Positions 1 through 10,859 are shown, counted from the first letter of the stretch. The stretch is DNA of 64,000 bases from Oxalobacteraceae bacterium CAVE-383 (GCA_004134995.1 REGP01000004.1:62001-126000), one strand, 5' to 3'. A program made the numbers and translations. The notes: a model not told the origin generated them from the sequence alone.

Positions 1-360
1 GGCGATCGGCGCCACCGCCAGCGCTTCCGGCGTCAGGCCGAAGCCTGCCAGGAAATCCACCTTGTCGCGCACGATCAGTTCCTGCGCCAGGCGCTTGGCG
101 ATTTCGGGCGAAGGGCCGGTGGTGTCCTTGATGATCAATTCAATTTTCTTGCCGGCCACGCTGGCGCCGTTCTGCGCCATATAGGCCTTGATGCCGCCTT
201 CCATCTGCTTGCCGTAATCGGCGAACGGTCCCGAAAACGGGGCGATCAGGCCGACCTTGATGGTTTCCTGCGCCTGTGCCTGGGAAACGCCGCCGGCCAG
301 CATCGATGCCGCGAACATGGCGGCGGCCATGAATGGCCGTGAGAATTTTTTAATCGTCAT
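1..360 (-). CDS. Branched-chain-type ABC transporter periplasmic binding protein (partial, N-terminal part)
   Basis: This is the first 120 codons of a gene that runs off the left edge. The protein opens with a Sec signal peptide (MTIKKF, then a hydrophobic stretch ending near SQAQA) and continues with ETIKVGLIAPFSGPFADYGK, typical of the LivJ/Leu-Ile-Val binding family. It would capture substrate in the periplasm for an ABC importer. The matching permeases and ATPases are probably the four genes behind pcaF on the opposite strand, because no other importer genes are visible. An aromatic acid or pathway intermediate is the likely ligand, inferred only from position. Confidence 0.85.
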   Translation of the reverse strand, partial: MTIKKFSRPFMAAAMFAASMLAGGVSQAQAQETIKVGLIAPFSGPFADYGKQMEGGIKAYMAQNGASVAGKKIELIIKDTTGPSPEIAKRLAQELIVRDKVDFLAGFGLTPEALAVAPIA

Positions 361-399
361 TTTTGTCTCCGTAAGGTTGCGCTCAAGCGTCTGGTTGTT

Positions 400-1224
400 T
401 CACGGTAATAATACAGAAAGTTCTTCCGAGCCTTTCAACAGCACCGGAAGAATGTCTTCCTCCATCTGCCGGATGCTGACGCGTGCCGATTGCACACCCA
501 CGTTCAATGCCGCCACCACGGTGCCCGAGGCGCCGCGCACCGGCACGGCGATCGAACGCAGGCCGACTTCCAGTTCCTCGTCGATGATGGCGTAGCCGGC
601 GCTGCGCACCTCGGTCAATATTTCCTTGAGGCGTTTGGCCGATACCACCGTGCGGTCGGTGAACGCGCGCAGTTTGACGGTATCCAGGTAACGCTTCAAT
701 TCCGCTTCCGGCAAATGCGACAGCATCACGCGGCCGAGCGAGGTGCAATAGGCCGGCAGGCGGCTGCCGGTATTGAGCGCCACCGACATCACGCGCGAGG
801 TCGCCGCGCGCGCCAGATACAGGATTTCGTTTTCGTCCAGCACTGCCAGCGAACAGGATTCGTTGAGCACCCGGCTGATGTTGTTCAGATACGGCTGCGC
901 CGACACGGTCAGCGGCGTCGACGACAGATAGGAATAGCCGAGCGTCAGGATTTTCGGCTTCAGCGAAAAGTTGTTCATCTCGGCGCCGGCATAGCCGAGC
1001 TGGCGCAGCGTGTGCAGGCAGCGGCGCACGGCGGCGCGCGGAATGCCGGTCTTCTGGCTGATCTGCGCGATGGTCAGCGTGCGGCGCTGGTCGCTGAAGG
1101 CGCGCACCACCGCCAATCCGCGCGCCAGCGAGGTCATGAAGCTGGGGTCGGCCATGGCGTCGATTTCCTCGGCGATGGTCATGGCGGGCACGGCGGCAGG
1201 GTCTTTGTTTTCGGAGGTCGTCAT
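400..1224 (-). CDS. pcaR: IclR-family transcriptional regulator of the PcaR/PcaU/PobR group
   Basis: The protein is about 274 residues, normal for the family. An N-terminal winged helix-turn-helix (LTIAQISQKTGIPRAAVRRC, about residues 50-70) is followed by an IclR effector-binding domain that includes SLGRVMLSHLPEAEL and ELEVGLRSIAVPVR. PcaR-type members sense beta-ketoadipate or related acids and activate pca genes. It is divergent from pcaI, and the gap between them holds a near copy of the pseudomonad PcaR site. The ATG at 1224 is used; an in-frame GTG at 1260 would add 12 residues, and neither has a clear ribosome-binding site. The exact ligand is inferred from context. Confidence 0.85.
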   Translation of the reverse strand: MTTSENKDPAAVPAMTIAEEIDAMADPSFMTSLARGLAVVRAFSDQRRTLTIAQISQKTGIPRAAVRRCLHTLRQLGYAGAEMNNFSLKPKILTLGYSYLSSTPLTVSAQPYLNNISRVLNESCSLAVLDENEILYLARAATSRVMSVALNTGSRLPAYCTSLGRVMLSHLPEAELKRYLDTVKLRAFTDRTVVSAKRLKEILTEVRSAGYAIIDEELEVGLRSIAVPVRGASGTVVAALNVGVQSARVSIRQMEEDILPVLLKGSEELSVLLP

Positions 1225-1317
1225 GGTCGTTAATCGAAAAAGTGTTCGGCCATCGCACACATTCAGGTGCCTATTGTTGACCTTGAAGAAGGCTTGTCGC
1301 TACACTGCATTCCAATG

Positions 1318-1359
1318 CGATGTTCAAAAAACAAACATTAGTGCGTTTATCGAACATCG
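1318..1359. promoter_or_regulatory. PcaR-like operator between the regulator and pcaI
   Basis: The minus strand of 1341-1355 reads GTTCGATAAACGCAC, 14 of 15 bases identical to the P. putida PcaR site GTTCGATAATCGCAC as I remember it. Overlapping this, CGATGTTC (1318-1325) and GAACATCG (1352-1359) form a perfect 8-base inverted repeat with 26 bases between the arms. The position, 55-95 bases upstream of the pcaI start, suits control of the pcaI promoter and possibly self-control of the divergent regulator gene. Confidence 0.65.
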
Positions 1360-1413
1360 TCAATACAGATTTTCTGATTAATTTTGCTTAGATTCATTTG
1401 CGGAGAGACAAGC

Positions 1414-2106
1414 GTGATCGATAAAACCTTTGAGTCGTTACAGGCCGCGGTTGCCGATATTCATGACGGGGCGACCGTCATGATCGGCGGCTTCGGCAAT
1501 GCGGGCATGCCGGCGGCGCTGATCGACGCCCTGATCGATCAGGGCGCGCGCGATCTGACCATCGTCAACAACAATGCCGGCAACGGCGACACCGGACTGG
1601 CGGCGCTGATCAAGGCCAAACAAGTCCGGAAAATCATCTGTTCCTTCCCGCGCCAGGCCGATTCCTGGCATTTCGACAAGCTGTACCACGCCGGCGAAAT
1701 CGAGCTGGAACTGACGCCGCAAGGCAATCTGGCCGAGCGCATCCGCGCCGCCGGCGCCGGCATCGGCGGCTTTTTCACGCCGACCGGCTACGGCACGCTG
1801 CTGGCCGCAGGCAAGGAAACCCGCCTGATCGATGGCCGCCACTATGTGCTGGAAGCGCCGATCCACGCCGATTTCGCGCTGATCAAGGCGCTGCGCGGCG
1901 ACCGCTGGGGCAATCTGGTGTATCGCATGACGGCGCGCAACTTCGGACCGATCATGGCCTCGGCCGCCAAATGCACGATCGCGCAAGTCAGCGAAATCGT
2001 GCCGCTGGGCGCGCTGGACCCGGAAAACATCATTACCCCCGGCATTTTCGTGCAGCGCGTGGTGCAGCATGTGCCGGCCGGCGCACAAACAGAGGAGTCA
2101 AAATGA
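1414..2106 (+). CDS. pcaI: 3-oxoadipate CoA-transferase subunit A
   Basis: This is the alpha subunit of the enzyme that moves CoA from succinyl-CoA to beta-ketoadipate, giving beta-ketoadipyl-CoA in the cytoplasm. It carries the CoA-transferase subunit A glycine motif (TVMIGGFGNAGMP, near residue 20) and is about 230 residues, the usual size. The GTG at 1414 is chosen because GGAGAG lies 6-8 bases upstream; the in-frame start at 1384 has no ribosome-binding site. Its stop overlaps the pcaJ start (ATGA), so the two subunits are probably translated in balance. Confidence 0.93.
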   Translation: MIDKTFESLQAAVADIHDGATVMIGGFGNAGMPAALIDALIDQGARDLTIVNNNAGNGDTGLAALIKAKQVRKIICSFPRQADSWHFDKLYHAGEIELELTPQGNLAERIRAAGAGIGGFFTPTGYGTLLAAGKETRLIDGRHYVLEAPIHADFALIKALRGDRWGNLVYRMTARNFGPIMASAAKCTIAQVSEIVPLGALDPENIITPGIFVQRVVQHVPAGAQTEESK

Positions 2107-2747
2107 AGCGTTACAACCGCGATCAAATCGCCCAGCGCGTCGCCGCCGATATTGCCGAAGGCGCTTATGTGAACCTGGGCATCGGCCTGCCGACCAAGGT
2201 CGCCAATTATTTGCCGTCCGACCGTGAAATTTTCCTGCACAGCGAAAACGGCCTGCTCGGCATGGGCCCCGCGCCGGCTCCCGGCGAAGAAGACGAGGAT
2301 CTGATCAATGCCGGCAAGCAGCCGGTCACGCTGCTGGCCGGCGGCGCGTTCTTCCATCATGCCGATTCGTTCGCCATGATGCGCGGCGGCCATCTGGACG
2401 TCTGCGTGCTCGGCGCGTTCCAGGTTTCCGCCACCGGCGATCTGGCCAACTGGCACACCGGCGCGCCCGACGCGATTCCGGCGGTCGGCGGCGCGATGGA
2501 CCTGGCGCTGGGCGCCAAGCAGGTATTCATCATGATGGAGCACCAGACCAAGAGCGGCGAAAGCAAGATCGTCCCGGCCTGTACTTATCCGATTACCGCG
2601 GTCGGCTGCGTCAGCCGCATCTACACCGACCTGGCCGTGATCGACGTCACGCCGGACGGTCTGGTGGTGCGCGAAATCCTGGCCGATATCTCGTTCGAGA
2701 CCCTGCAGGAAATTACCGTGGTGCCGCTCAAGCAAATGGCGGCCTAA
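2103..2747 (+). CDS. pcaJ: 3-oxoadipate CoA-transferase subunit B
   Basis: This is the beta subunit of the beta-ketoadipate:succinyl-CoA transferase, 214 residues. The CoA-transferase signature HSENGLLGMGPAP is present; its glutamate is the residue that forms the covalent CoA thioester in this family. The start overlaps the pcaI stop by four bases and has GAGGAG just upstream. A longer in-frame extension backwards lies inside pcaI and is not used. Confidence 0.94.
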   Translation: MKRYNRDQIAQRVAADIAEGAYVNLGIGLPTKVANYLPSDREIFLHSENGLLGMGPAPAPGEEDEDLINAGKQPVTLLAGGAFFHHADSFAMMRGGHLDVCVLGAFQVSATGDLANWHTGAPDAIPAVGGAMDLALGAKQVFIMMEHQTKSGESKIVPACTYPITAVGCVSRIYTDLAVIDVTPDGLVVREILADISFETLQEITVVPLKQMAA

Positions 2748-2766
2748 TCAAATTCGGAAAGCGATC

Positions 2767-3990
<1,224 letters not shown>

Positions 3991-4003
3991 GGGAATAACC
4001 GTC

Positions 4004-4879
4004 ATGCCCACCGCTTTCATCGGCGTGCTGTTCGACGGCATTGCCTATGGAAGCCTGCTGTTTTTGATCAGCGTCGGCCTCTCGGTGACGATGGGGCTGA
4101 TGAACTTCATCAATCTGGCCCATGGCGCGTTCGCGATGCTGGGCGGCTATCTGTGCGTGATGCTGCTGGGCCGTCTCGGCCTGCCGTTCCTGCTGACGCT
4201 GCCGCTGGCCTTTGCGGCTGCGGCCTGCGCCGGCCTGGTGCTGGAACGCCTGCTGTACCGCCGCCTGTATCAATCCAGTCCGCTCGACCAGGTGCTGTTT
4301 TCGATGGGCATGACCTTCATGGCCGTGGCCGCCGCGACCTGGCTGTTCGGGCCGTCGCAGCAGCCGGTTGCGCTGCCCGAATGGCTGCGCGGCCAGGTGC
4401 GCTTGCTGGGCCTGGATTTCGGCGCTTATCGTTTGTTCCTGATTGCGCTGGTGGTGCTGATCGCCGCCGCGCTCGGCCTGCTGATCGGCCGCACGCGTTT
4501 CGGCGCGCAGGTACGGGCCGCGGTCGACAACCGGCAGGCCGCCGCGGGCCTCGGCATCAACGTCGGGCGCGTATTCAGCCTGACCTTCGCGCTGGGCTCC
4601 GGACTGGCCGGCCTCGGCGGCGCGCTCGGCATCGACGTGCTGGGCCTGGATCCGACCTTCCCGATCAAATACATGGTGTACTTCCTGCTGGTGGTCGTGG
4701 TCGGCGGCGCCGGCACCATTCGCGGACCCTTGTTCGCCGCGCTGCTGCTGGGCGTGGCCGATGTAGCCGGCAAATATTACGTGCCCGGCATCGGCGCATT
4801 CGTGATCTATGCGCTGATGGTTTTGCTGCTGTTGCTGTTTCCGGCCGGTCTCGGCAACCGCTTGAAAGGGCGGGCATGA
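4004..4879 (+). CDS. Branched-chain-type ABC transporter permease (LivH family)
   Basis: The 291-residue protein is very hydrophobic, with about eight predicted membrane segments, and carries the LivH-like stretches YGSLLFLISVGLSVTMGLMN and NLAHGAFAMLGGY near the N-terminus. It forms half of the inner-membrane channel of an importer of the hydrophobic or aromatic acid uptake family. Co-transcription with pcaIJF suggests that its cargo is a pathway substrate such as an aromatic acid or beta-ketoadipate; that part is inference. Confidence 0.88.
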   Translation: MPTAFIGVLFDGIAYGSLLFLISVGLSVTMGLMNFINLAHGAFAMLGGYLCVMLLGRLGLPFLLTLPLAFAAAACAGLVLERLLYRRLYQSSPLDQVLFSMGMTFMAVAAATWLFGPSQQPVALPEWLRGQVRLLGLDFGAYRLFLIALVVLIAAALGLLIGRTRFGAQVRAAVDNRQAAAGLGINVGRVFSLTFALGSGLAGLGGALGIDVLGLDPTFPIKYMVYFLLVVVVGGAGTIRGPLFAALLLGVADVAGKYYVPGIGAFVIYALMVLLLLLFPAGLGNRLKGRA

Positions 4880-5867
4880 AATTGCTGAACCGATCCGCTC
4901 ACGCATCCGTTCACCGCCTGGCGGATGGCCGCTGGTCGCCGCTCGAAATCGCTTTCTGGCTGCTGCCGGTCGCGTCTTATTTTCTGTTTCCCGGCTATCT
5001 GGTCCTGATCGCCCAGATCATGATCGTCGGTCTGTTCGCGCTGTCGCTGGATCTGATTCTCGGCTACGCCGGCATCGTATCGCTGGGCCACGCCGCCTTT
5101 TTCGGGCTGGGCGCGTATACGGCGGGGCTGCTGGCGGTGCATGGCTGGGGCGAGCCCATCAGCGGCCTGTTCGCGGCGGCGGCGGTGGCCGGCGCTTTCG
5201 GTTATCTGTGCAGTTTCCTGGTGGTGCGCGGCAGCGACCTGACGCGCCTGATGGTCACGCTCGGCATCGGGCTGATGCTGTTCGAGGCGGCCAACAAGGC
5301 GGCCTTCATTACCGGCGGCGTGGACGGGCTGTCCGGCATGGCGGTGGATAATCTGTTCGGCGTATTCGAGTTCGATCTGTTCGGCAAGACCGCTTATTGC
5401 TACGCGCTGGCGGTGCTGTTCATTCTGTTCGTGGTTCTGCGCCGCATGCTGCAATCGCCGTTCGGCCTGAGCCTGACCGGCATCCGCGAAGGCGGGCGGC
5501 GCATGCCTGCCATCGGTGTCGACGTGAACCGGCGGCTGGCGGCGATTTTCACCATCAGCGCGGCGGTGGCGGGCGTGGCCGGCGCATTGCTGGCGCAGAC
5601 CACGCAATTCGTCGGGCTGGAGTCGCTGTCGTTTTCGCGTTCGGCCGACCTGCTGATTATCCTGGTGCTGGGCGGCACCGGCCGCCTGTATGGCGCATTG
5701 ATCGGCGCCGCGGTTTTCATGATCGCGCAGGATCAGATCGCCGGCCTGAATCCGGCGTATTGGCAATTCTGGATCGGCCTGTTGCTGGTGGCGATCGTGC
5801 TGTTCGCGCGCGGCGGCATCATGGGCGGCGCCGACCGGCTGTGGCAATCGTTGCGCAGGAAATCGCC

Positions 5868-5871
<4 letters not shown>
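4876..5871 (+). CDS. Branched-chain-type ABC transporter permease (LivM family)
   Basis: This is the second channel subunit, about 331 residues. The family motif appears as ALSLDLILGYAGIVSLGHAAF near residues 55-75, followed by several more membrane helices. The ATG at 4876 is chosen because it overlaps the preceding stop (ATGA); an in-frame reading that extends back to 4153 is only the shadow of the previous gene. The C-terminal sequence reads through GGTGRLYGALIGA, common in LivM proteins. Confidence 0.88.
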
Positions 5872-6648
<777 letters not shown>

Positions 6649-6656
<8 letters not shown>

Positions 6657-7350
6657 ACTGCTGGCCCTGGAAAACGTCACCGCCGGCTATGGCGAATCGC
6701 GCGTGCTGGAAGAGGTGTCGTTTGCCTTGCAGGAAGGCGACAGCCTGGCGCTGCTGGGGCGCAACGGCGTCGGCAAGAGCACCTTGCTGCTGACGCTGAT
6801 GGGACTGACCCGTTTTCACGGCGGCGCAATGCGCTGGCAGGGCGGCGATCTGGCGCATTTGCCGACGCACAGGCGCGCGCAGAGCGGCCTGGGCTGGGTG
6901 CCGCAGGAACGGCTGGTGTTTCCCTCGCTGACGGTGGAGGAACATCTGACCGTCGTGGCGCGCCCGGGTCCGTGGACGCTGCAGAAAATCTATGACATTT
7001 TTCCGCGCCTGCACGAACGCCGCATGAATCTGGGCAATCAATTGTCCGGCGGCGAGCAGCAGATGCTGGCGATTGCGCGTGCGCTGATGGTGAATCCGCG
7101 GCTGCTGTTGCTGGATGAGCCGATGGAAGGCCTGGCGCCGATCATCGTGCAGGAGTTGACGCGCGTCATCGAGACGCTGGTCAAGGGGGAGGGGATGACG
7201 GTGATTGTGGTCGAGCAGCATGCGCGGCTGGCACTGTCGCTGACTGCCCGCGCCATCGTGCTGGAGCACGGGCGGATTGTGCACGATGGCGACAGCGGGC
7301 AACTGCTGGGCGACCCGCAACTGCTGGGGCGTTTACTGGCGGTGGCCTGA
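6649..7350 (+). CDS. Branched-chain-type ABC transporter ATPase (LivF family)
   Basis: This is the second nucleotide-binding subunit, 233 residues. Walker A is GRNGVGKSTLL, the signature is LSGGEQQMLAIARAL and Walker B is LLLLDEPMEGLAP, the last being characteristic of LivF. It overlaps the preceding gene by eight bases and is the last gene of the pcaIJF-transporter operon. No hairpin terminator is obvious after it. Confidence 0.88.
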
Positions 7351-7421
7351 GGGCGCTGGTTTCTTTAATGCCGCACCGCGCAGCAAGTCGGGAGTTACTT
7401 CAGATTTTTGCTTCGTATTAG

Positions 7422-7541
7422 TTAGCTGATTCTCAGTAATCGTCGTGTCAGCAATTTTATGACATAGTCTTTAAGGTCATGTTCCGCCGAATCAAGAATC
7501 ACAACCCCGAACTTCGCATTGTCACTTATTCGTGATGTTCG
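7422..7541 (-). pseudogene. Remnant of a ParE/RelE-like toxin gene
   Basis: A short reading frame overlaps the end of the antitoxin-like gene on the same strand and contains AKFGVVILDSAEHDLKDYVI, which resembles the N-terminal strand-helix of ParE/RelE toxins (usually like V-I-SAE-DL---YI). It stops after about 35 residues, where such toxins run to about 95, and it has no ATG, GTG or TTG start in frame. It appears to be a decayed toxin whose partner survives. The match is by eye only. Confidence 0.4.
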
Positions 7542-7789
7542 TTGTCCAATTCTGCAAATACGTCTTCTGCATAACGAAATTTTCCTTGTTCAATTTCACG
7601 ATTGCCGAGCGCCAGGATTTTTAGCAGCGCGAATGTTTCTTCTTGCTCCTCAAAGCTCTTTACGTTCATGACGTTGATAGCGACATCCACGCAGTTGGTG
7701 GCGAGTAGATCGTCGGTTTTGGAATGCGGTTGTAGAACAGGGGCTTTGCGAGACTTGGGGGAAGATGGCGAGCGCGCCTTGGCAGTCAT
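7526..7789 (-). CDS. Small hypothetical protein, possible antitoxin
   Basis: This is an 87-residue soluble protein with a basic, proline- and serine-rich start and a charged C-terminal half (FALLKILALGNREIEQGKFR then AEDVFAELDNE). The tail resembles the toxin-binding tails of some Phd/YefM-type antitoxins, and a toxin-like remnant follows directly. No DNA-binding fold can be recognised, so function remains open. It sits between the two pca blocks and has a lower GC content than its neighbours, which suggests acquisition. Confidence 0.5.
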   Translation of the reverse strand: MTAKARSPSSPKSRKAPVLQPHSKTDDLLATNCVDVAINVMNVKSFEEQEETFALLKILALGNREIEQGKFRYAEDVFAELDNEHHE

Positions 7790-8118
7790 GTAGAACTCCG
7801 GTTGATTTTTTTAAATCCACCCTTCCTTGTGAGAGGGCGGCCGGGTACTTTGATCACCGCCAACAGTCGGCCCGCAGCTTTCCCCCGAAGGGTCTTGTAT
7901 TACTGCTCGTTACCCGGCCATAAAACTTATGGACGTAAAAGATCCACAGCTGTCGGGCAGGGTACCGCCGTTGGGGTGTGATCAAGCACCCGCGAAAACT
8001 TTAACGCGCTTCGTTGATGAGGGCAACGCATTACCCGGGAAATTGGCAGGAAATGAATGAATTTAGGAAAATCCTTACCTTGAACTGGTACGTAATATCA
8101 GACAACGCCATTAAATAA
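7790..8118. other. Non-coding structured stretch between the pca blocks
   Basis: No convincing gene lies here. GGCCGGGTA (7839-7847) and TACCCGGCC (7911-7919) form a perfect 9-base closing stem around about 63 bases. A second related block follows: the minus strand of 7839-7867 and the plus strand of 7968-7994 share GTTGG, GTGATCAA and ACCCG in order. Small hairpins include GGGTG/CACCC (7974-7991) and CGTTG/CAACG near 8012-8028. It may be a regulatory RNA or the leader of the small gene to the left; no known family was recognised. Confidence 0.45.
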
Positions 8119-8154
8119 AAAGCCGGGCGACTCCTCTTCGGACTCGCCCGGCTT
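8119..8154 (-). terminator. Intrinsic terminator of the pcaHGB-CD operon
   Basis: AAGCCGGGCGA and TCGCCCGGCTT pair perfectly around a 13-base loop, and on the minus strand the stem is followed by TTTTTATTT. It lies just past the stop of the PcaC-PcaD fusion gene. Confidence 0.9.
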
Positions 8155-8175
8155 TGCATGGCTTTTCTCGTACTT

Positions 8176-9438
8176 TTAGAGCGACGCAATAAAACCGGTA
8201 ACCGCATCGTTGAACGCCTGCGGCTGCTCAATCGAACTGATGTGCGATGCCTGTTGCAGCACGATCATCGCGGCCTGCGGGATTTTATCGGCCAGTACTT
8301 GCGACATCGCCACCGGCGCGCCCTGATCCAATTCTCCCGCGATCACCAAGGTCGGCGCCGAAATCAAGGCCAGCCGTTCGGTCGTGTCGACCGTGCCGAC
8401 GGCATTGCAGCAGCCGATATAGCCGGTGACGTCGGTCGTGGTCAGGCGTTGCCGCGCACGCGCCACGGCTGCGCCGCGCTGGGTGCGGAAAGCCTCATGG
8501 AAATAACGGCCCATCACCGCATCGGCAATTGCTTCAATACCTTGTGAGCGGACGGTTTCGATGCGCTGCCGCCAGGCCTGGCGTACTTCATCGGGATAAC
8601 CGGACGTGGTATTGGCCAGCACCAGCGCGGCCACCAGCGACGGATGGCGCAACGCCATTTCCTGCCCGACCATGCCGCCCATCGAGAGGCCGACCCAGAC
8701 CACTGGACCGGTGTCGAGTTCACGCAGCATGCGTGCAGCGTCGTCGGCCAGTTCGGCCATGGTGTACATGCCTTCGGGCGCATCGGAACTGCCGTGGCCG
8801 CGGTGATCGTAGGCGATGACGCGGCAATCGGCCGACAGCAGATTGGCCAGTCCGTCCCATACCGTCAGATCCATGCCGATGGCGTGGCTCAATACGACGG
8901 TGCGGCGCGGCGCCTTGCCGTTGCGCGGCTCGCGCACGGTGTAGTGCAATGCCGGCGTACTCGCGGTGCGGGCTTCCTTGCCGATGCCCGGATGGGCGGT
9001 GTCGGCCGGCGCCAGCGCTTCCAGCGCGTAACCGATTTCAGGCGCCAGTTCGCGCAGGATCTGCAGCGTATGCGTGAAGGCGGTATTGGCCGCCGGCACG
9101 CCCGCATAGATCGAGGATTGCATCAGCACTTCCTTGATTTCGTCGGGCGTCAGGCGGTGTTCTTCGTCGGCCAGCAGCGCCGCGCGGATGTGCAGTTCGA
9201 ATTCTTCCCAGCGGCCCAGCGCGACGGTAATGGCCAGCACGATGACGCGGCGGGTCTTTTTATCCAGGCCGGGACGGCCCCAGATTTCGTTCCACGCAAA
9301 GCGCGTGATCAGATTCTGGAATTCGGCGTTGAAGGTATTGGCGTTCTTGACCGAGCGGTCTACCCAGGCATCGCCAAGCACGGTGCGGCGATTGTGCATG
9401 CCGCGTTCTAAATCATGGTCTAACGGATCGAAACTCAT
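8176..9438 (-). CDS. pcaCD: Fused 4-carboxymuconolactone decarboxylase / 3-oxoadipate enol-lactonase
   Basis: The 420-residue protein joins two consecutive pathway enzymes. Residues 1-130 are the decarboxylase domain (ELHIRAALLADEEHRLTPDE, then SIYAGVPAANTAF), which turns gamma-carboxymuconolactone into the enol-lactone. Residues 165-420 are an alpha/beta hydrolase with nucleophile motif GLSMGG, an acid in GELDQG and the histidine in QASHISSIEQP, which hydrolyses the enol-lactone to beta-ketoadipate. The linker is about 30 residues. The order PcaC then PcaD is the reverse of actinobacterial PcaL as I recall it. It is last in the pcaHGB operon. Confidence 0.93.
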   Translation of the reverse strand: MSFDPLDHDLERGMHNRRTVLGDAWVDRSVKNANTFNAEFQNLITRFAWNEIWGRPGLDKKTRRVIVLAITVALGRWEEFELHIRAALLADEEHRLTPDEIKEVLMQSSIYAGVPAANTAFTHTLQILRELAPEIGYALEALAPADTAHPGIGKEARTASTPALHYTVREPRNGKAPRRTVVLSHAIGMDLTVWDGLANLLSADCRVIAYDHRGHGSSDAPEGMYTMAELADDAARMLRELDTGPVVWVGLSMGGMVGQEMALRHPSLVAALVLANTTSGYPDEVRQAWRQRIETVRSQGIEAIADAVMGRYFHEAFRTQRGAAVARARQRLTTTDVTGYIGCCNAVGTVDTTERLALISAPTLVIAGELDQGAPVAMSQVLADKIPQAAMIVLQQASHISSIEQPQAFNDAVTGFIASL

Positions 9439-9479
9439 GTTGTTTCTGTTCCTTGAATTGGTTGGCGGGAAGGCCAGGC

Positions 9480-10859
9480 TTATAAAGGCGGCAGCGCTTG
9501 CTGTTGCGTTTGCAGATGTTGCAATTGGCGGCTTGCCAGGGCCTGCGCCGGCAAGGTGGCGGCGACGGGATCGAATAGCCGCATCAGTTCGTTGCGATCG
9601 ATTTTACCGCTTAAGCGCGGATCGCTGTCTTGCGCGGCGGCCACGGCATCGGACAGGTGGATGCCGTCGGCAACGGCCTTGCGCGTCAACTCTTCCATCA
9701 GGCTGTGTGCGGCCGGACGGCCGATCGCGGCGGCCAGGTAAATCGAGACCGCTTCCGCGAAGATAAGCCCTTGCAGATCGTCGATATTGCGCAGCATGCG
9801 CGGCGCATCGACCGCCAGGCCCTCGAAGGCCTCGGCCAGCGCCGTGACGGCGCCGTGCGCGCTCAGGAACAGGCCCGGCCATTCGGCCAGTTCCGCCTGC
9901 CAGTTGCCGAGGCCGCGTTCGTGTTCCTGTCCCATATTGGCCAGCAACGCCGCGCCGCGCTGCGGTGCGCGGGCGGCGGCCGCCAGCGCGATCATCGACG
10001 ATACCGGATTGCGCTTGTGCGGCATGGCCGACGAGCCGCCGCGGCCGTTGCCGGACGGTTCCGCCAGCTCGGCGATTTCGCCCTGCGCCATCAGGCTCAG
10101 GTCGGTGGCGATCTTGCCCAGGCTGCCGACCAGCACCGCGACTTCGAGTCCGAGCCGGACCCATTCGTCGCGCTGTGTATGCCAGGCCGCTTCAGGCGCG
10201 GCCAGCCCCAGTTCCTGCGCCATGCGTTTGGCCACGGCCGGCCCCTGGTTGCCCATGACGGCCAGCGTGCCGACCGCGCCGCCCAGCTGCAATTGCAGCG
10301 CGCGCGCGGCAAGCGTGCGCAATTCGGCGCGCGAACGCAGCAGGGGTGCGGCCCAGCCGACCAGCTTGAAGCCGAAGCTGGTGGCTTGCGCCGGCTGCAT
10401 CAGCGTGCGCGCCAGCACCGGCGTGGCCATATGCCGCTCGGCCAGTTTCAACAGGCTGTCGATCAGGCCCTGCAGCGCGCGGTCGATCATTTGCAGCGCA
10501 TCGCGCGTGACCAGCACCATGCCGGTGTCGATCACGTCCTGGCTGGTGCTGCCCCAGTGCACGTGCGCGGCCGATTCGGCGTTATAGAGCGCCACGGTCT
10601 TGGTCAGTTCCTTGACCAGCGGAATGGCCAGGCTGCCGGCGCGGCGGCTGGCGACGACCAGCGCCGGGATGTCGTACAGCTGGGCATTGCAGACGCTGCC
10701 GATGGCGCGCGCGGCGCTTTCCGGAATGATGCCTTCGGCGGCCTGGGCTTGCGCCAGCGCGGCCTCGAAGCGGAACATCGCCTGCACTACCGCGGCGTCG
10801 TCGAACACCGCGATCATCTCGCCGGTGGTCAGGAAACTGTCGAAAATCGAAACACTCAT
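9480..10859 (-). CDS. pcaB: 3-carboxy-cis,cis-muconate cycloisomerase
   Basis: The enzyme cyclises beta-carboxymuconate to gamma-carboxymuconolactone. It belongs to the fumarase/aspartase superfamily and shows the family signature GSSAMPHKRNPV (about residue 270) plus the upstream HWGSTSQDV stretch (about residue 100). Its 459 residues fit the family. It sits between pcaG and the fused pcaCD gene with gaps of 12 and 41 bases, so all are probably one transcript. Confidence 0.94.
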   Translation of the reverse strand: MSVSIFDSFLTTGEMIAVFDDAAVVQAMFRFEAALAQAQAAEGIIPESAARAIGSVCNAQLYDIPALVVASRRAGSLAIPLVKELTKTVALYNAESAAHVHWGSTSQDVIDTGMVLVTRDALQMIDRALQGLIDSLLKLAERHMATPVLARTLMQPAQATSFGFKLVGWAAPLLRSRAELRTLAARALQLQLGGAVGTLAVMGNQGPAVAKRMAQELGLAAPEAAWHTQRDEWVRLGLEVAVLVGSLGKIATDLSLMAQGEIAELAEPSGNGRGGSSAMPHKRNPVSSMIALAAAARAPQRGAALLANMGQEHERGLGNWQAELAEWPGLFLSAHGAVTALAEAFEGLAVDAPRMLRNIDDLQGLIFAEAVSIYLAAAIGRPAAHSLMEELTRKAVADGIHLSDAVAAAQDSDPRLSGKIDRNELMRLFDPVAATLPAQALASRQLQHLQTQQQALPPL

